DNA of 64,000 nucleotides from Heterobilharzia americana (Eukaryota; Platyhelminthes; Trematoda; Strigeidida; Schistosomatidae), in the NCBI GenBank assembly GCA_944470555.2, contig OX104130.1, positions 78,311,160-78,375,159 on the forward strand, in the 5' to 3' direction. Of the stretch, positions 50,010-61,760 are shown piece by piece. The position numbers and the translations under genes are program-made. Under the pieces are notes generated by a model. That model worked only from the letters and a program-made list of their open reading frames with translations. It did not search any database and had not been told where the DNA came from. The stretch's first letter is position 1, and each line of letters begins with the position of its first letter.

Positions 50010-50190
50010 TTATTATTTGTTCCTTGTGTTCCTAGTGAGATATAGGGCTTCAGTAGCACCTCTCCAGTGCACTGTGTTCTCTGCAGTCTTTTCAACCCTG
50101 CTCCACGACTGCCCAGAAGCTCTCATTTCTTCCTTGCATGATCTCCATACCACCCCCAGACGCTCAACTTGTCGTTTCCTCTTTGGATTA
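50010..50190 (-). mobile_element. RTE-like element copy K (3' fragment)
   Basis: The last 180 bp of the family on the reverse strand: GTGGTATGGAGATCATGCAAGG, GGGCAGTCGTGGAGCAGGGTTG, GGAGAGGTGCTACTGAAGCC and the terminus AGGAACACAAGGAAC with AATAATAT tail. Confidence 0.8.
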
Positions 50191-51283
50191 CCTTGGTAAA
50201 ACAAATCTGAGGTTTCCTCTCCTGTTTTTATAGAAAGTAATTGCTGGCTATGCACCATGTACCTAGCACCATGGCAGTAGGTGAATTGGTAAATCCAAAT
50301 AGTCAGACAATTAAGCGGATGTTTCATGCAGAAATTGAACAAATTAAGGCTAGTAAAAGTCAACTGAAGTTTAACTGAGAAGAAGATTCATTCGATTGAC
50401 ATAGAAATAGAATTTTTAAGTGCATATTATACATGTTTTCTTTTCAAATTCCATATGCATAAACAATATTCCCTAAGAAAACAAGTTAGTGATCGGTTCT
50501 TGTATGTTCATCTCTTACATTTTAATCAGTAGAAACAGTTGACGTAATCGTTTTCAATAGACGTGTTTTTTAAAGAAGGAAAGTTCTACTTCAAAATAAT
50601 TTTCATTAAAGATGTTTCCTGTTAGACAGCAAATAGAGTGGATAAAATTTAATTTTCCAATAATAGTCAGTGAACCATAAAAATTAGTTGTATTTTTTTT
50701 CGCCATTTTTATCCTCGTTCATTTCGATTTTATGAATAGTTCTATTCAAGATATAATCTACTTTATTATTTTTTTCACATCTCAGTAATTATTAGAACTA
50801 TAACTATTTTTATTATCATTTTATTATTATCATCATTGTAATAATCATCCATTGTATAAATTTCCTCAAGGGATATGATCTCCCATATATCACATAAACT
50901 GCGAATATATAACATGAGAATAAACTCTTTGAAAGGAATATCTATGCTGAATATCTTATTCTTAATGTCACAAGAGGAATTATCAAATTATTCCGCATAA
51001 GTATTTTTTTTTGTTTGCTTGTTGAGTTAGACTATTTAGAATAAAAACCTTTCATTTCGCCTAGTCTAAGTGAAATTAGGAAACACTGATATCAGTATCC
51101 TGCGACAGTTTCTGTTGAACAAAGAATGTCAAAGATAAGAATATTCCTGATGGTATGAGTAAATCTTTTATGATTGCTAGATACTGAAGGTTGCTTAGCT
51201 GTTAACGTGATGTCCTGTGTAATGAAACAGCTGACTCGAATTCAGTGGTAATGTAAGACCTTGAGGCAAATACCAAACTTGCT
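50191..51283. other. No recognisable feature
   Basis: AT-rich spacer, including ATT-rich runs near 50.8 kb. Confidence 0.45.
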
Positions 51284-51287
51284 TTTT

Positions 51288-51415
51288 GGTTACATTGTGT
51301 TCTTTGAGTCTGGTTGTTGAGTCGTAGAGCTTTCATTGTCTTTCTAGACGACATCTAGAGAGAGGATGAAGGCTCCATGACTAAACACTCCAGCTCAGAG
51401 AACACAATACAACCA
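51288..51415. repeat. Foldback element 3 (short)
   Basis: Left arm 51288-51334 (GGTTACATTGTGTTCTTTGAGTC..) is reverse-complementary, with mismatches, to right arm 51366-51415 (..AGCTCAGAGAACACAATACAACC). The right side continues CAAGGTCGTCCACCTAAAC..AATATTCTCCACC, the complement of the left flanks of foldbacks 1 and 2, so the true element extends to about 51450. The centre is deleted. Confidence 0.7.
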
Positions 51416-51663
51416 AGGTCGTCCACCTAAACTACAAATATTCTCCACCATTACCAAGCTTGCTTCCTAATCAAGCCTTTATAATTGATGTAAAAATATT
51501 GTCTGGCTTTAACGAAAGATAGACCTTTGAATATCTCTCATTTGTATAACTCGACTCATTACTAAGCCGCTTGAGTGGAATCAAGTCCTGATTATTACTT
51601 GCATATTGTTTCTTATTTGTCTTGCACCAACTTTGGTCACAATGTTCACAGCCAGTACTTTTT

Positions 51664-53557
51664 CAATTTCATATACAACCTACAAAGCACTAAACTGGAC
51701 AAAGAAGTGAAGAAGAGTGCTCACAAACACAAAAGACGCCTCTACGACACACTGGCAAGTGAAGCAGAACAGGATGCAGGCTGCAGGTGGCACAGACCTG
51801 ACAACAATCTATCAAATAACCAAAATACTATCTGGGAGGAAAGAGATCAACGCAGATGAAACTAATGAAAGATAGTGAAGGAAACCTAGTTAGCAAAGAG
51901 GAGAAACAAAGGGAACGATGGACTGACATTTCCAATAACTCTTGAATCTACCACCATCACCATCAGTATCACCCCAGATATACCACCAGCAACGGCAGAA
52001 CTACCAGTGAACAAAAGCACTCCAAAAAAAGTAGAAATGAAGTCATGAACGCCATAAAGCTGTTGAAATGTGGGAAAGCAGCAGAACCCGATGTAATTCC
52101 TCTAGAAGCACTGAAAACAGACGTGGAGACAACAGTGGACATGCTCACACCACACCACTATTGCAGAAGGTTTGGAAGGAAGGAAGGGTACCAGCCCACT
52201 GATTGGAAGTAGGGCTACCGTGTCAAACTCATAAAAAAGGGTGACCCAAGTATCTGCAAGAATTGGCGCCGCATCATGCTCCTGTCGCCCGAAGTAAAAT
52301 ATTAAGTCGCATCATCCTGGGGAAAATTAAAAATGCTCTGCTTTCAAAACTACGACTAGAACAGGTTGGCTGGCTGGTTGACTTGTTTAAGGAAAAACAA
52401 ATCATATGGGGATAAAATTACAACGCTACACATCAGCATATAACACAGCATAGAATAACAGTCAACTCTCTATCTCACCTCAACTTCATTGACTTCGAAA
52501 AGACCCCCGACAGCGTCGACCAACAAGTCATTTAGTAGGCAGCTGCTTCAACAATACGGAGTACCACAAACGTTTATCAATCTCATTCAACAGCTATATG
52601 ATGACCCCACATGCCCAGTGATTCACAATGGAAGACTGAGTGATGCCCTTGAAGTGAAGACAGGAGCGACACAGTTGCCGCCTACTATCATCACCGATGA
52701 TCTTCCTCATTGTAGTCGACTCGAATGGTCCGGATCATGCAACAAACTGTGAGTCGTAAGAAGATGTGCATAGGCTGGCTGGACCGATTGAAATACCCTA
52801 GATGATTTGGATTTCGCCCACGATGATGATGATGATGATTTATGTCTGATGTCTTGCTGCACAAACTCGAAGATGTACATGCAAAAATCAACAAGCTGAC
52901 AGAAGATGCAAGACAGTGAAGATGGGAATTCAAGTGAATGTAGAGAAGACGGAGATGAATGAGTTAACCAACCAACCAACATCGTCAACAACAAGAGGTA
53001 CTAATCACCATCGACGGAAGAAATCTGAAGAAAGTTATCTCGTTCACCGTGCTACCTAGACAGCATCGTTTCAACTACAGGCAGCACAGGCACAGATGAG
53101 GATGTCAAAGTCAGGATCGGAAGGGCAGCAAGACAGGCCCTCATTAACCATAAATCAGTGTGGAGATCTACTGCACTCAGCATGAAGCGTGAACAAAATC
53201 CAAATTTTCAACACTTATGTCAGTCAGGTGAGTCAGTGCTTCTGTGTGATGGTTAAGAAATTTTACGCGTCGCAAAAAGCATTTCCGGCAAACTACAGAT
53301 GTGCACGAACAACTGCTTACCCTCACTCGATTGTGGCACTGAAGATCAGACGGTCAGCAACAAGAAACTCTGGCCTGGCAGCGAAATGAACTCACCAAGA
53401 ACATATTGTCCAAAAAATATGCAGAACCAATTGGAAATGAATTGGATTGGCCATACACTGAGAAGACCGAGTGGGGACATCACGCGCCAGGTCAGGCCAT
53501 TAAGTGGAACCCTAATAGGAATCGACGAGTTGGGATTCAGAGGTAAGGGTGTTATGT
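51664..53557 (+). mobile_element. RTE-like element copy L (old, both ends truncated)
   Basis: The most diverged long copy: ACTGGACAAAGAAGTGAAGAAGAGTGC start, GKAAEPDVIPLEAL (normally GKAAGPDGIPPEAL), DFEKTPD-like motif A, catalytic box FAH followed by six Asp codons (52813-52839), thumb, and a C-terminal RRPSGDITRQVRP block ending at 53557. Many frameshifts. Lacks both 5' and 3' ends. Confidence 0.8.
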
Positions 53558-54092
53558 TTTTTTAGGCCGAACAGACTAATCGCCAAGCTTTCGTGCCATT
53601 CTAGACATTACCTTAAGTAGAGAACTTGGAAGTTCGCCTATTTTCTTTTCCAGGACTTGTTAGGGAAGTGTATATGCACGTCAAAAAATTAACTTTCATA
53701 AAAAACTCAAAATGAATAAAAAGATGGCTAGTGATTAAATTCTAAATAACGTGAAGCACTCATCACAGATTTCATGGATAAGTGCTACGAAATACCGCTG
53801 CCATTTCATCACAAGCACCATTTAGGTGGATATCTGTGTAAGTAGTCTAAATACCAGTAGAGTTAGGTCATATGAACTTTACAAGTTAATTCTAGTAATA
53901 GGGAGATATTTTCTGTGCTCAGCATATCAACACGTTTAGATGAATCAATAATTGCTTCAAAACTTAGTAACAATCATTTTTCTAAAGAAAATTCTTTAGT
54001 AAACAAACATGTTTTCCTCGGTTTCATACACAATCACATTAAAATATTACCAGTTTACTTATTTATTTGCAAAATGAAATGTCAGTAATAAT
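53558..54092. other. No recognisable feature
   Basis: AT-rich spacer between RTE copies L and M. Confidence 0.45.
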
Positions 54093-55571
54093 TATTATTA
54101 TTATTTGTCTCTTGGGTTCCTAATGGAAAATAAGGCTTCAGTAGCACGTCTCCAGTGCACTCTGCTCTCTGAAATCTTTTGAACCTGGTTCCACAACAGC
54201 CCACAACCTCTCATTTCCTTCTCTCACGATCTCCTCTATGTCATCCTCACCTAGGACGCCAAACTCGTCGTTTCCCATCTGGGTTCCACTCGACGGACTC
54301 GACTGGCACGTGATGTCCTCAGTCGGCCTTATCATTTTATGGCCAATCCAATCCATCTCCACTTCCTCCTGCATATTTGTTCAGTGATAGGTTCTTGGTT
54401 GGTTCGTTCCGAGTGAGTTCCCTGTTGCTCATTCCTTCTGGCAATCCAACTGATCTTCAGTAGCGAGCCAGCGTAAGCAGTTGTTGATGAATGTCTGTAG
54501 TTTATTGGAAATCCCTTTCGTAACGCACCAGGTCTCTCAACCATACACAAGCACTGACTTGACTGAGTTGGTGTTGAAATTCCGGATCTCGTTCACGCTT
54601 CATGCTAAGTGGAGTGCAGAAGATCTCGACACCGGTTTCAGGCTAATGAATGCCTGTCTTGCTTTTCCGATCATGGCTGACTTCGACATTCTCGTGTGTG
54701 CCTGTGGCGCCTGTAGTTGAAACAATGCTGCCTACCTAGATAGGTGAAGGAGGCTACTTCCTTTAAGTTTCTCTCGTTGATGATGATCGGAGTTTGTTGT
54801 TGGTGCGGTATCTTCATCACCTCTGTCTTCTCTATATTCACTTGAAGTCCCGTCTTCGCTGCCCTGCCCTGCCTCTCCTGTCAACTTGTTAGTTTTCACC
54901 TGTAGATCTTCAAGGTTTTGCGACATCAGACACAAGTCATCGTTGGTGAAATTCAAATCTCCTAGGTTCTTTTCCGTGGTCAAGCCAGCGTATCCCCGTC
55001 TTCTCACAGCTCCCCACTGTCTGCTGCATGATCATGTCGAGTCGACCACCATCTGGAATATCATGGATGATAGTAGACAGCCTTGTTTCACTCCTGTCTT
55101 CACTTCGCTTCAAAGGCGTCACTGAGCTTCCCATTGTGAATTACTTGGCTGGCATGTGGCATCTTCATATTGTTGTTGAATGAGATTGATAAAGGTTTGT
55201 GGTATTCCATGGTGTTGAAGCAGTTTCCAGATTACCTCTCGGTCGACGCTGTCGAAGGCCTCCTCAAAGTCAATGAAGTTGAAGTGGATAGTCGACTGTC
55301 ATTCTGTACTCTATTCTATGGTGATGCGAAGCGTAGCAATTTGATCTGCACATGACTTGTACTTCCTGTAGCCTGTCTGTTCCGGTCGTAATTTTGGATC
55401 CAACGCATCATTTAGTCTCTCCAGGATGATACGGCTTAATATTTGGCTTACTCTGGGTGGACAGGAGAGTGATTCCGCGCCAGTTCTTGCAAACACTGAG
55501 GTCTCCCTTCTTCAGCAGTTTGACAACCTAGCCCATCTTCCAATCTGCAGTTACCTTCCCTTCCTTCCATC
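54093..55571 (-). mobile_element. RTE-like element copy M
   Basis: On the reverse strand it starts in the palm (GGAAGGTAACTGCAGATTGG), then KILSRIILERLNDALDPKLRPEQTGYRKYKS, DFEEAFDSVDR (motif A), a broken motif B region, altered catalytic box FTNDDLCLMSQ, and the 10-nt insertion with the frame shift after it. The C-terminal part (ITEQICRRKWRWIGLAIK, QASPSSGTQMGNDEFGVL) is identical at protein level to copy N. The terminus is GGAACCCAAGAGAC with AATAATAATAAT. No target duplication was seen. Confidence 0.9.
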
Positions 55572-56147
55572 GATCAGTTCCAAGTTGGGTTATAACCTGA
55601 CAAATAGATAAGAAATAGGAATTAGGTAAGACAAATACATGAAAATCTTCCTCAACATGACTGACTGTTGGTTTAAATAAGGAATTGAAGAGTTCGTAAC
55701 AAAGTAGGTAAACGGCTTCCAGTGAATAAGAACAGCCAGTGGCAATTTCTCTTCAGGATACACAACTTTTGGTCTCAGTTTTGAAATACCATCGATATAA
55801 GCAATACCAGACAAACGCTTTCTGACATCCTTTGGATGAGTATGTTATGTCCTACTGACTGCCGCAAAATGAATCCTCTAAAACTGCCTGCTGAATGTCA
55901 ACTAAGTGTTGTAATATGCAGTGACTTTTTCTGGTAGTGGTAATGTCGTCAATGTTGAATCATCTGTCTCTACTGACGGCCTGTGTACCTACCTCCACAT
56001 GAGCAGTTTCCTGATTCTTCATTCCCTTTCGTACTGTCAATTATTTACCCACACCGTTACAAATTCTTCGATTCTTGATTCCAACCCATATTTACCTGTT
56101 CCCGCTGTGGTTTGGGAAACCTCCATTGATATCAAGTGGTATTCGAA
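55572..56147. other. No recognisable feature
   Basis: A reverse frame at 55590-55814 (74 codons) has no known motif. Otherwise spacer. Confidence 0.4.
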
Positions 56148-56300
56148 AGTGAAATAAAATTTCAACCGTGGCAGGATTCAAACAGGTAACCACCGAGTTT
56201 CCGAGCCAATCGTCGCTGGTTCGAATCCTGCCGCGGTTCAAATTTTCATTTCACTATTAATCATCACCTATTATCAATTCTTGTCTTTATTCAAATTTTT
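56148..56300 (+). mobile_element. tRNA-derived SINE family C, inverted pair
   Basis: The right copy (56210-56255 onward) reads GCTGGTTCGAATCCTGCCGCGG, then the tail AAATTTTCATTTCAC and AATCATCACC. The left copy (56148-56194) is its near reverse complement (AGTGAAATAAAATTTCAACCGTGGCAGGATTC). The spacer between is about 15 nt. Both contain the B-box-like core. Confidence 0.7.
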
Positions 56301-56989
56301 TTCGCTGAGATCTGGATTTTTACCGATTCATTTACCTAAAGAAAACTACGTAGTCCTTTGCCGAAAACCATTTTGTCAGCCAGTAACTGAAATTAGGTAA
56401 CTTTTAACAAGATTTTAAGTATATAAAAAATACATTCAAGTACATAGATGGAAAAAAGAAGCTGGTGATAATCTTCAAATTATCAAAATCAAATGATCAG
56501 CACCCGCAACAGATCTATAACCAACTAACTTCACAAGCTTCAGCAGTCTTAAATGTGGATCATTAACGTGTCTCCAAATGATCACTATGAAACGTTAATA
56601 TGGCAGGTGGTTCACGAGACAAAAAGTCCGTATCTAACAGATCATTTATTATAAAATCATAGACGACTTCGTTTCTGGTGCCTATCATCCAAACCTGCAA
56701 TTTATCATTCCCGTATCCTAACTAACATAAAAAAAATAATGGAAGCGAACTTTAACTTTGGCTTTCCGCTAATATCATCTTTCTGCTTTTTTTCAATCTA
56801 CTTTCACCTCCTTTTATTCTTTGGCCATTAAGCCTATGTTATTCTCATAAAATATTAGTTGCTTAATTTATGCGCAGGGTTCATTTTTCACAGAAAGGAA
56901 TTTTTATTGATACTGAACCAAGGCAATTCCATGAACAACGTGAACAATCTTATTTTTGATATCCGACACTTAAAAACAGTTTGTAGAAA
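56301..56989. other. No recognisable feature
   Basis: AT-rich spacer. Confidence 0.45.
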
Positions 56990-57145
56990 GCGCTGGACGT
57001 ACATTTTGTCCTAGATGGCACTCACCAGCAGAACTTAGTTGTAACTATGCTGGGACAGGTGTTACCGTGGTGGTTCGAAGCTGTGTCACGCAGTCTTGAA
57101 TTGACATGCTAAACGACTGTGCTACTCATGAAATGATTAACCCCA
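56990..57145 (-). mobile_element. Diverged hammerhead-bearing tRNA-like SINE
   Basis: On the reverse strand: ACAGTCGTTTAGCATG (A-box region), GCTTCGAACC (B-box region), then GCTGGTGAGTGCCATCTAGGACAAAATG followed by a CGTCCAGC stem partner. It has the same order as Sm-alpha, but the core reads CTGGTGA and AAAA, so at least two core positions differ. It may be an older relative of the Sm-alpha family. Confidence 0.5.
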
Positions 57146-58034
57146 TGTAAGATGGAATTATGAACAAGACATGGTCACTAGTAGGCATCTTGTGTAACTG
57201 TCTAGTATGACATCAAACTATCTAGTAGTAACTTTTTAAGATGTTCTTAGATATCTTTATAGTCTGTCGAATAAACGTACCTCATGAAATCCCATCTATC
57301 TTCCTTCGGTTTTCGTATTTGGTACCTACAATATGGTTACCTTAGATACTGAATATTTTGATTGTAGTTTTGTGATACGCAACCTGTATTCAAGTTGTAA
57401 GCGTTTCACCTTTTCATTAATTTACTTATTCTGAAAGGTAAGTCATCTATGCTATGAATGCTTTTGCAACTCAGTTAGTTAACTTTTTCGCTTAACACAT
57501 GGAGCAACATTTTACCGGATGACGTTTCAAACCTAATTTATTGTTTGTTATCATATCAAGTTAATTATACAACTTACTTGGTTGAAATCAGACTCGACTG
57601 TTTATACAAATGTCACTCAGTACTTGTAATAAGGAGTGACGGAAGCGTATTCCTGTGGTATGCAAAATTTTAATCACACTAGAAAGAAGGAATTGAAGTC
57701 AGTAGAACTCTCACTGACTTGAGTTTTCTTTTTCCAAAACATTAAGCTGATCCCAAGATTCATGTATCTCATAGAATTAATAAACGTATCACGTATCCCC
57801 TTCTGTTGCACAAAATTTATCAATAACAGGTCTGTCCAGGGCCACACGTGCATTACAGTGACAGTGTCAGAGAGTTTGAAAATCTGATCCGTAAGGATTG
57901 AACAAACTATTCCGTGGTAAGAACATCCCTTAAAACTGCTGAGACGAATGAAATCTGAATAACAGTTTTCTCATCTCATAAAAATATCGAAGCATTCATT
58001 TATATGGCATGAAATGGGACAGGTTTGTGTACAT
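57146..58034. other. Spacer with a weak R1 fragment
   Basis: 57480-57600 resembles R1 (CCGGATGACGTTTCAAACCTAATTTATTG). Otherwise no supported feature. Confidence 0.4.
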
Positions 58035-58046
58035 ATCGTAAGAGAT

Positions 58047-59082
58047 GCCACATGCCAAGTAATTCAGAATGGGAAGCTCAGTGATGCATTTGAAGTGTAG
58101 ACAGGAGTGAAACAAGGTTGCCTACTATCCCCCATGATATTCCTGATTGTGGTCAGCTGGACCATGAGGTGTGAGAAGAGGAGGGTACGCTGGACTGTGG
58201 AAAAGAACCTAGAAGATTTGAATTTCACCAACGATGACTTGTGTCTGATGTCGCAAAACCTTGAAGATCTACAGGCGAAAACTAACAAGTTGACAGGAGA
58301 GGCAGGGCAGGGCAGCGAAGACGGGACTTCAAGTGAACGTAGAGAAGATAATGATACCCAACCAACCAACGACAACAAGCTTCAATCATCATCAGTGGGA
58401 GAAACTTAAAGGAAGTAGCCTCCTTCACCTATCTAGGTAGGCAGCATTGTTTCAACTACAGGCGCCACAGGCACACACGAGAATGTCGAAGTCAGCCATG
58501 ATCGGAAAAGCAAGACAGGCATTCATTAGCCTGAAACCGGTGTCGAGATCTTCTGCACTCCACTTAGCATGAAGCGTGAACGAGATCCGGAATTTCAACA
58601 CCAACTCAGTCAAGTCAGTGCTTGTGTATGGTTGAGAGACCTGGTGCGTTACGAAAGGGATTTCCAATAAACTACAGACATTCATCAACAACTGCTTACG
58701 CTGGCTCGCTACTGAAGATCAGTTGGATTGCCAGAAGGAATGAGCAACAGGGAACTCACTCGGAACGAACCAACCAAGAACCTATCACTGAACAAATATG
58801 CAGGAGGAAGTGGAGATGGATTGGATTGGCCATAAAATGATAAGGCCGACTGAGGACATCACGTGCCAGTCGAGTCCGTCGAGTGGAACCCAGATGGGAA
58901 ACGACGAGTTTGGCGTCCTAGGTGAGGATGACATAGAGGAGATCGTGAGAGAAGGAAATGAGAGGTTGTGGGCTGTTGTGGAACCAGGTTCAAAAGATTT
59001 CAGAGAGCAGAGTGCACTGGAGACGTGCTACTGAAGCCCTATGTTCCACTAGGAACCCAAGGGACTATTAATTATAATAATA
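58047..59082 (+). mobile_element. RTE-like element copy N with target-site duplication
   Basis: A 5'-truncated copy from GCCACATGCCAAGTAATTC (just after motif A) to GGAACCCAAGGGAC and a short ATTATAATAATA tail. It is flanked by ATCGTAAGAGAT at 58035-58046 and 59083-59094 (12 bp), so it was inserted independently. The altered catalytic box is FTNDD (58224-58238). Positions 58399-59038 are identical to copy M in inverted orientation. Confidence 0.9.
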
Positions 59083-59094
59083 ATCGTAAGAGAT

Positions 59095-59555
59095 AAATGT
59101 ACTGTTATACTGATTTAAAACATAACTATTTATACTAGAAGGTATATAGTTATTACAGATGTTGAAACATTTATATCCTTCAAAACATCTCCAACACGGG
59201 GTTAAATCATGCACTCACAATTGATTACTGGGCAAGAGTGGTAAATAAGTTGATGAGGTAGCGATATCTTCCAACTCAGAGCCGTTATTCAGCTAGACTA
59301 GGACCAGGAAAAGACGACGTACATTAGAGAATGAGAACTTCAAGTATTTATTTAAATGGTGAATCAACGTGCAACTTGTTGATTAACATTCTCTAAAAAA
59401 CTGAAATCTAATGTTCAAAACTCAATGGTATGTAGCATAGAATTTATCTTACTCAAGAAGATGCATTCAAGCTTTACTTTTCTCCAAATCTTAACTTCAG
59501 CGTATCTACTCATCTTTTTATCAGTTTCTTATACTTACACCATCTAGTTTATCAA
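59095..59555. other. No recognisable feature
   Basis: AT-rich spacer. Confidence 0.45.
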
Positions 59556-59632
59556 TGTGACCCGGTGGTCACTGGTTCGAATCCGGCCTCGGTCTAGATT
59601 TTCATTTCACCTTCAATCATCATCCAGTATAA
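59556..59632 (+). mobile_element. tRNA-derived SINE family C, 3' fragment
   Basis: CCGGTGGTCACTGGTTCGAATCCGG (B-box-like core) followed by the tail GATTTTCATTTCACCTTC and AATCATCATCC shared with copies at 48.9 and 56.2 kb. The A-box head is missing. Confidence 0.65.
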
Positions 59633-60400
59633 ATAATAGTCTGTTAAACTACGGGTATCTCAGATAGTCAAATGATAACACGACTGATATCAATATTTTA
59701 TCTACCTAACTCCCTTTTGCTCAAATTAATTTCTTATATTAAAGTGAAGTGTAGTGAGTTGAACCATGTTTTGTAATTTCTCTGATAGTAAATTTCTTAG
59801 CATCTGTTTCTACAATATATTTATTGATATGAAGTATAACTCAAGTGTATTCCCTGCTTATCTTCTTGAATAGGCTTCAAAGACGACCTTACATCTGTCC
59901 AAATTCTCAAAACTCAGTACTAGGAGGAAAAAAGTTTTTTTATACAAAGATGAAAATTTTTTTTCCCTATTAAATAAACAATACTTCTGTTGATTAGACT
60001 AACTCAGACTGATTTTTATGACTTTTTTTTTCAGTCAAAATAATTGACATACAGATTAATAAAAATTATTTGCGTCATTCCTGCACTCATTCATAAAAGC
60101 TTGTATATATCTGTTGAATGTCTACTTGTTCCATTACTCTGATAAAAAAAGCTTCATTATTTCTCTGATAGATAAATTTATACCAATTTTTGTTATCGTG
60201 TGTTTATTCATTTTCCTATCCATTAAACTACATCCAAATATTTGTTTGAATAACCGGAAAGACATAATTTAGTATCTAGAATTATTTACATGCTTGCAAA
60301 TGAGACTTCCTCAGTGTTCTAAGAAGTTACGACTGATTAGGTAAAACAAGTCGGACATGAAGACTAATACTCAACGATTGAATGATGATTGCGTTACATT
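59633..60400. other. No recognisable feature
   Basis: Very AT-rich spacer. Confidence 0.45.
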
Positions 60401-60580
60401 AGGCTGTGTCAGAAGTAGGAATTTGTGAACCATTGAATTTCTGAGTCTTGAGTTCGTTTCTTGACATTGTTGTGAATCCTCAAAGCAGAAAAATCCCGTA
60501 GTAGGACGAAACGACTATTCACTAGCCCCAGGTTTTCAATGATTCTCCAACTGATATAAGACCATGATGAATGAGTCACA
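60401..60580 (+). mobile_element. Degenerate hammerhead SINE family B copy 3
   Basis: GAGTCTTGAGTTCGTTTC (B-box remnant), then AATCCCGTAGTAGGACGAAACGAC (stem II and GAAA of the hammerhead), then the family tail CCAGGTTTTCAATGATTC, CAACTGATATAAGACCATGATGAATGAG. The CUGANGA strand has decayed to GCAGAAAAA. Confidence 0.6.
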
Positions 60581-61760
60581 TTTTCCTATCAAAACTACCT
60601 CATCATCATCATCCAAGATAACAGAATTAATAAGTAATGTTATGTAAAATTCAATCACACCTTAGTTGCATGAATGCACAAATATAAATTGAAAGGCTGA
60701 ACATGAAACACTTACGTTTTTTTTCTCGAGTCATTATTGATGTTTTCATAAACAATTCTGTTTTTCCTCCTTTAAAAGTTTCTTCAACATGTCACATATT
60801 TTTGAAAACTAGTTGACATTGACCACTGAAATGCAATAAAACACCTTCGTTCATTAAGAAATAAACTGGAGAAGCAAATAAGTAAAAGAAAAGTTTTTTA
60901 GCAGGGTATCAAATAAAGTACACCTTCATTTCATTTTCAGCCGAGTTTTAAGTACTTCCTACAGTAAATAGAACTAGTTTTCACAGTTTTAGTCACTTTA
61001 GCATAAAGCACATCCTCTTTCTTTATGTAGAGTTGTACGGATGAAAAGGTCTACATATTAATGTATAGGATAGTAACAAACATGAGTGCCTCTTCAGACC
61101 GTCTACTCTCGGAATATACATTGCCAGTGAATTCTGAACCCTAAAGATTTATTACTTATTGGAAGAAAAGTCATCTTACAATAACTGGAAAACACACTCA
61201 AGCAATTCTTTGAATAATTCTACCATAAATGATGAGGCTAGAGCCTGATCATCCAAAACCATCTTTTCCAGGTTAGACTGAATATGTTGCCCAATGCATT
61301 CTAAACTATGACAATTAAAAGTCATGGTGTTACACTATTAGTCTCAATTCACACAGTCAAATCAAAAAAGTTTAGAACAGCACTGTGTAGAATGCAGCAT
61401 TCATTTTAGTTAGTGAAAGGTTAAATGAGTCAGTCAAATTGGGTTATTGTTTAGAACTTTGATATCTGCGAACAAAAACAGAGCTACTTAAAATATAATT
61501 GGTTCTGTCCAGTAGATTGCTTTAAAAATGATCCTAACCTTCTTCAAATGTGAATCTCTTAAAGCAGTTTGCTTCAAGGATACAATGATGTAGGAATATG
61601 GAAGCAAGTTTATTGCCTAAAACTCAAGAATAGTGCTTTTTTGCACTGCATACGTGTAAGTTGTCGCTCATACTGCTATTAGTTAGCACATGACCAGCCT
61701 TAAATGAATTAATACATTGAATATTCCCATTGAGACATTTAGAAAAAGACTGGTTGAGCG
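60581..61760. other. No recognisable feature
   Basis: AT-rich spacer before the PLE-5 tail. Confidence 0.45.
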
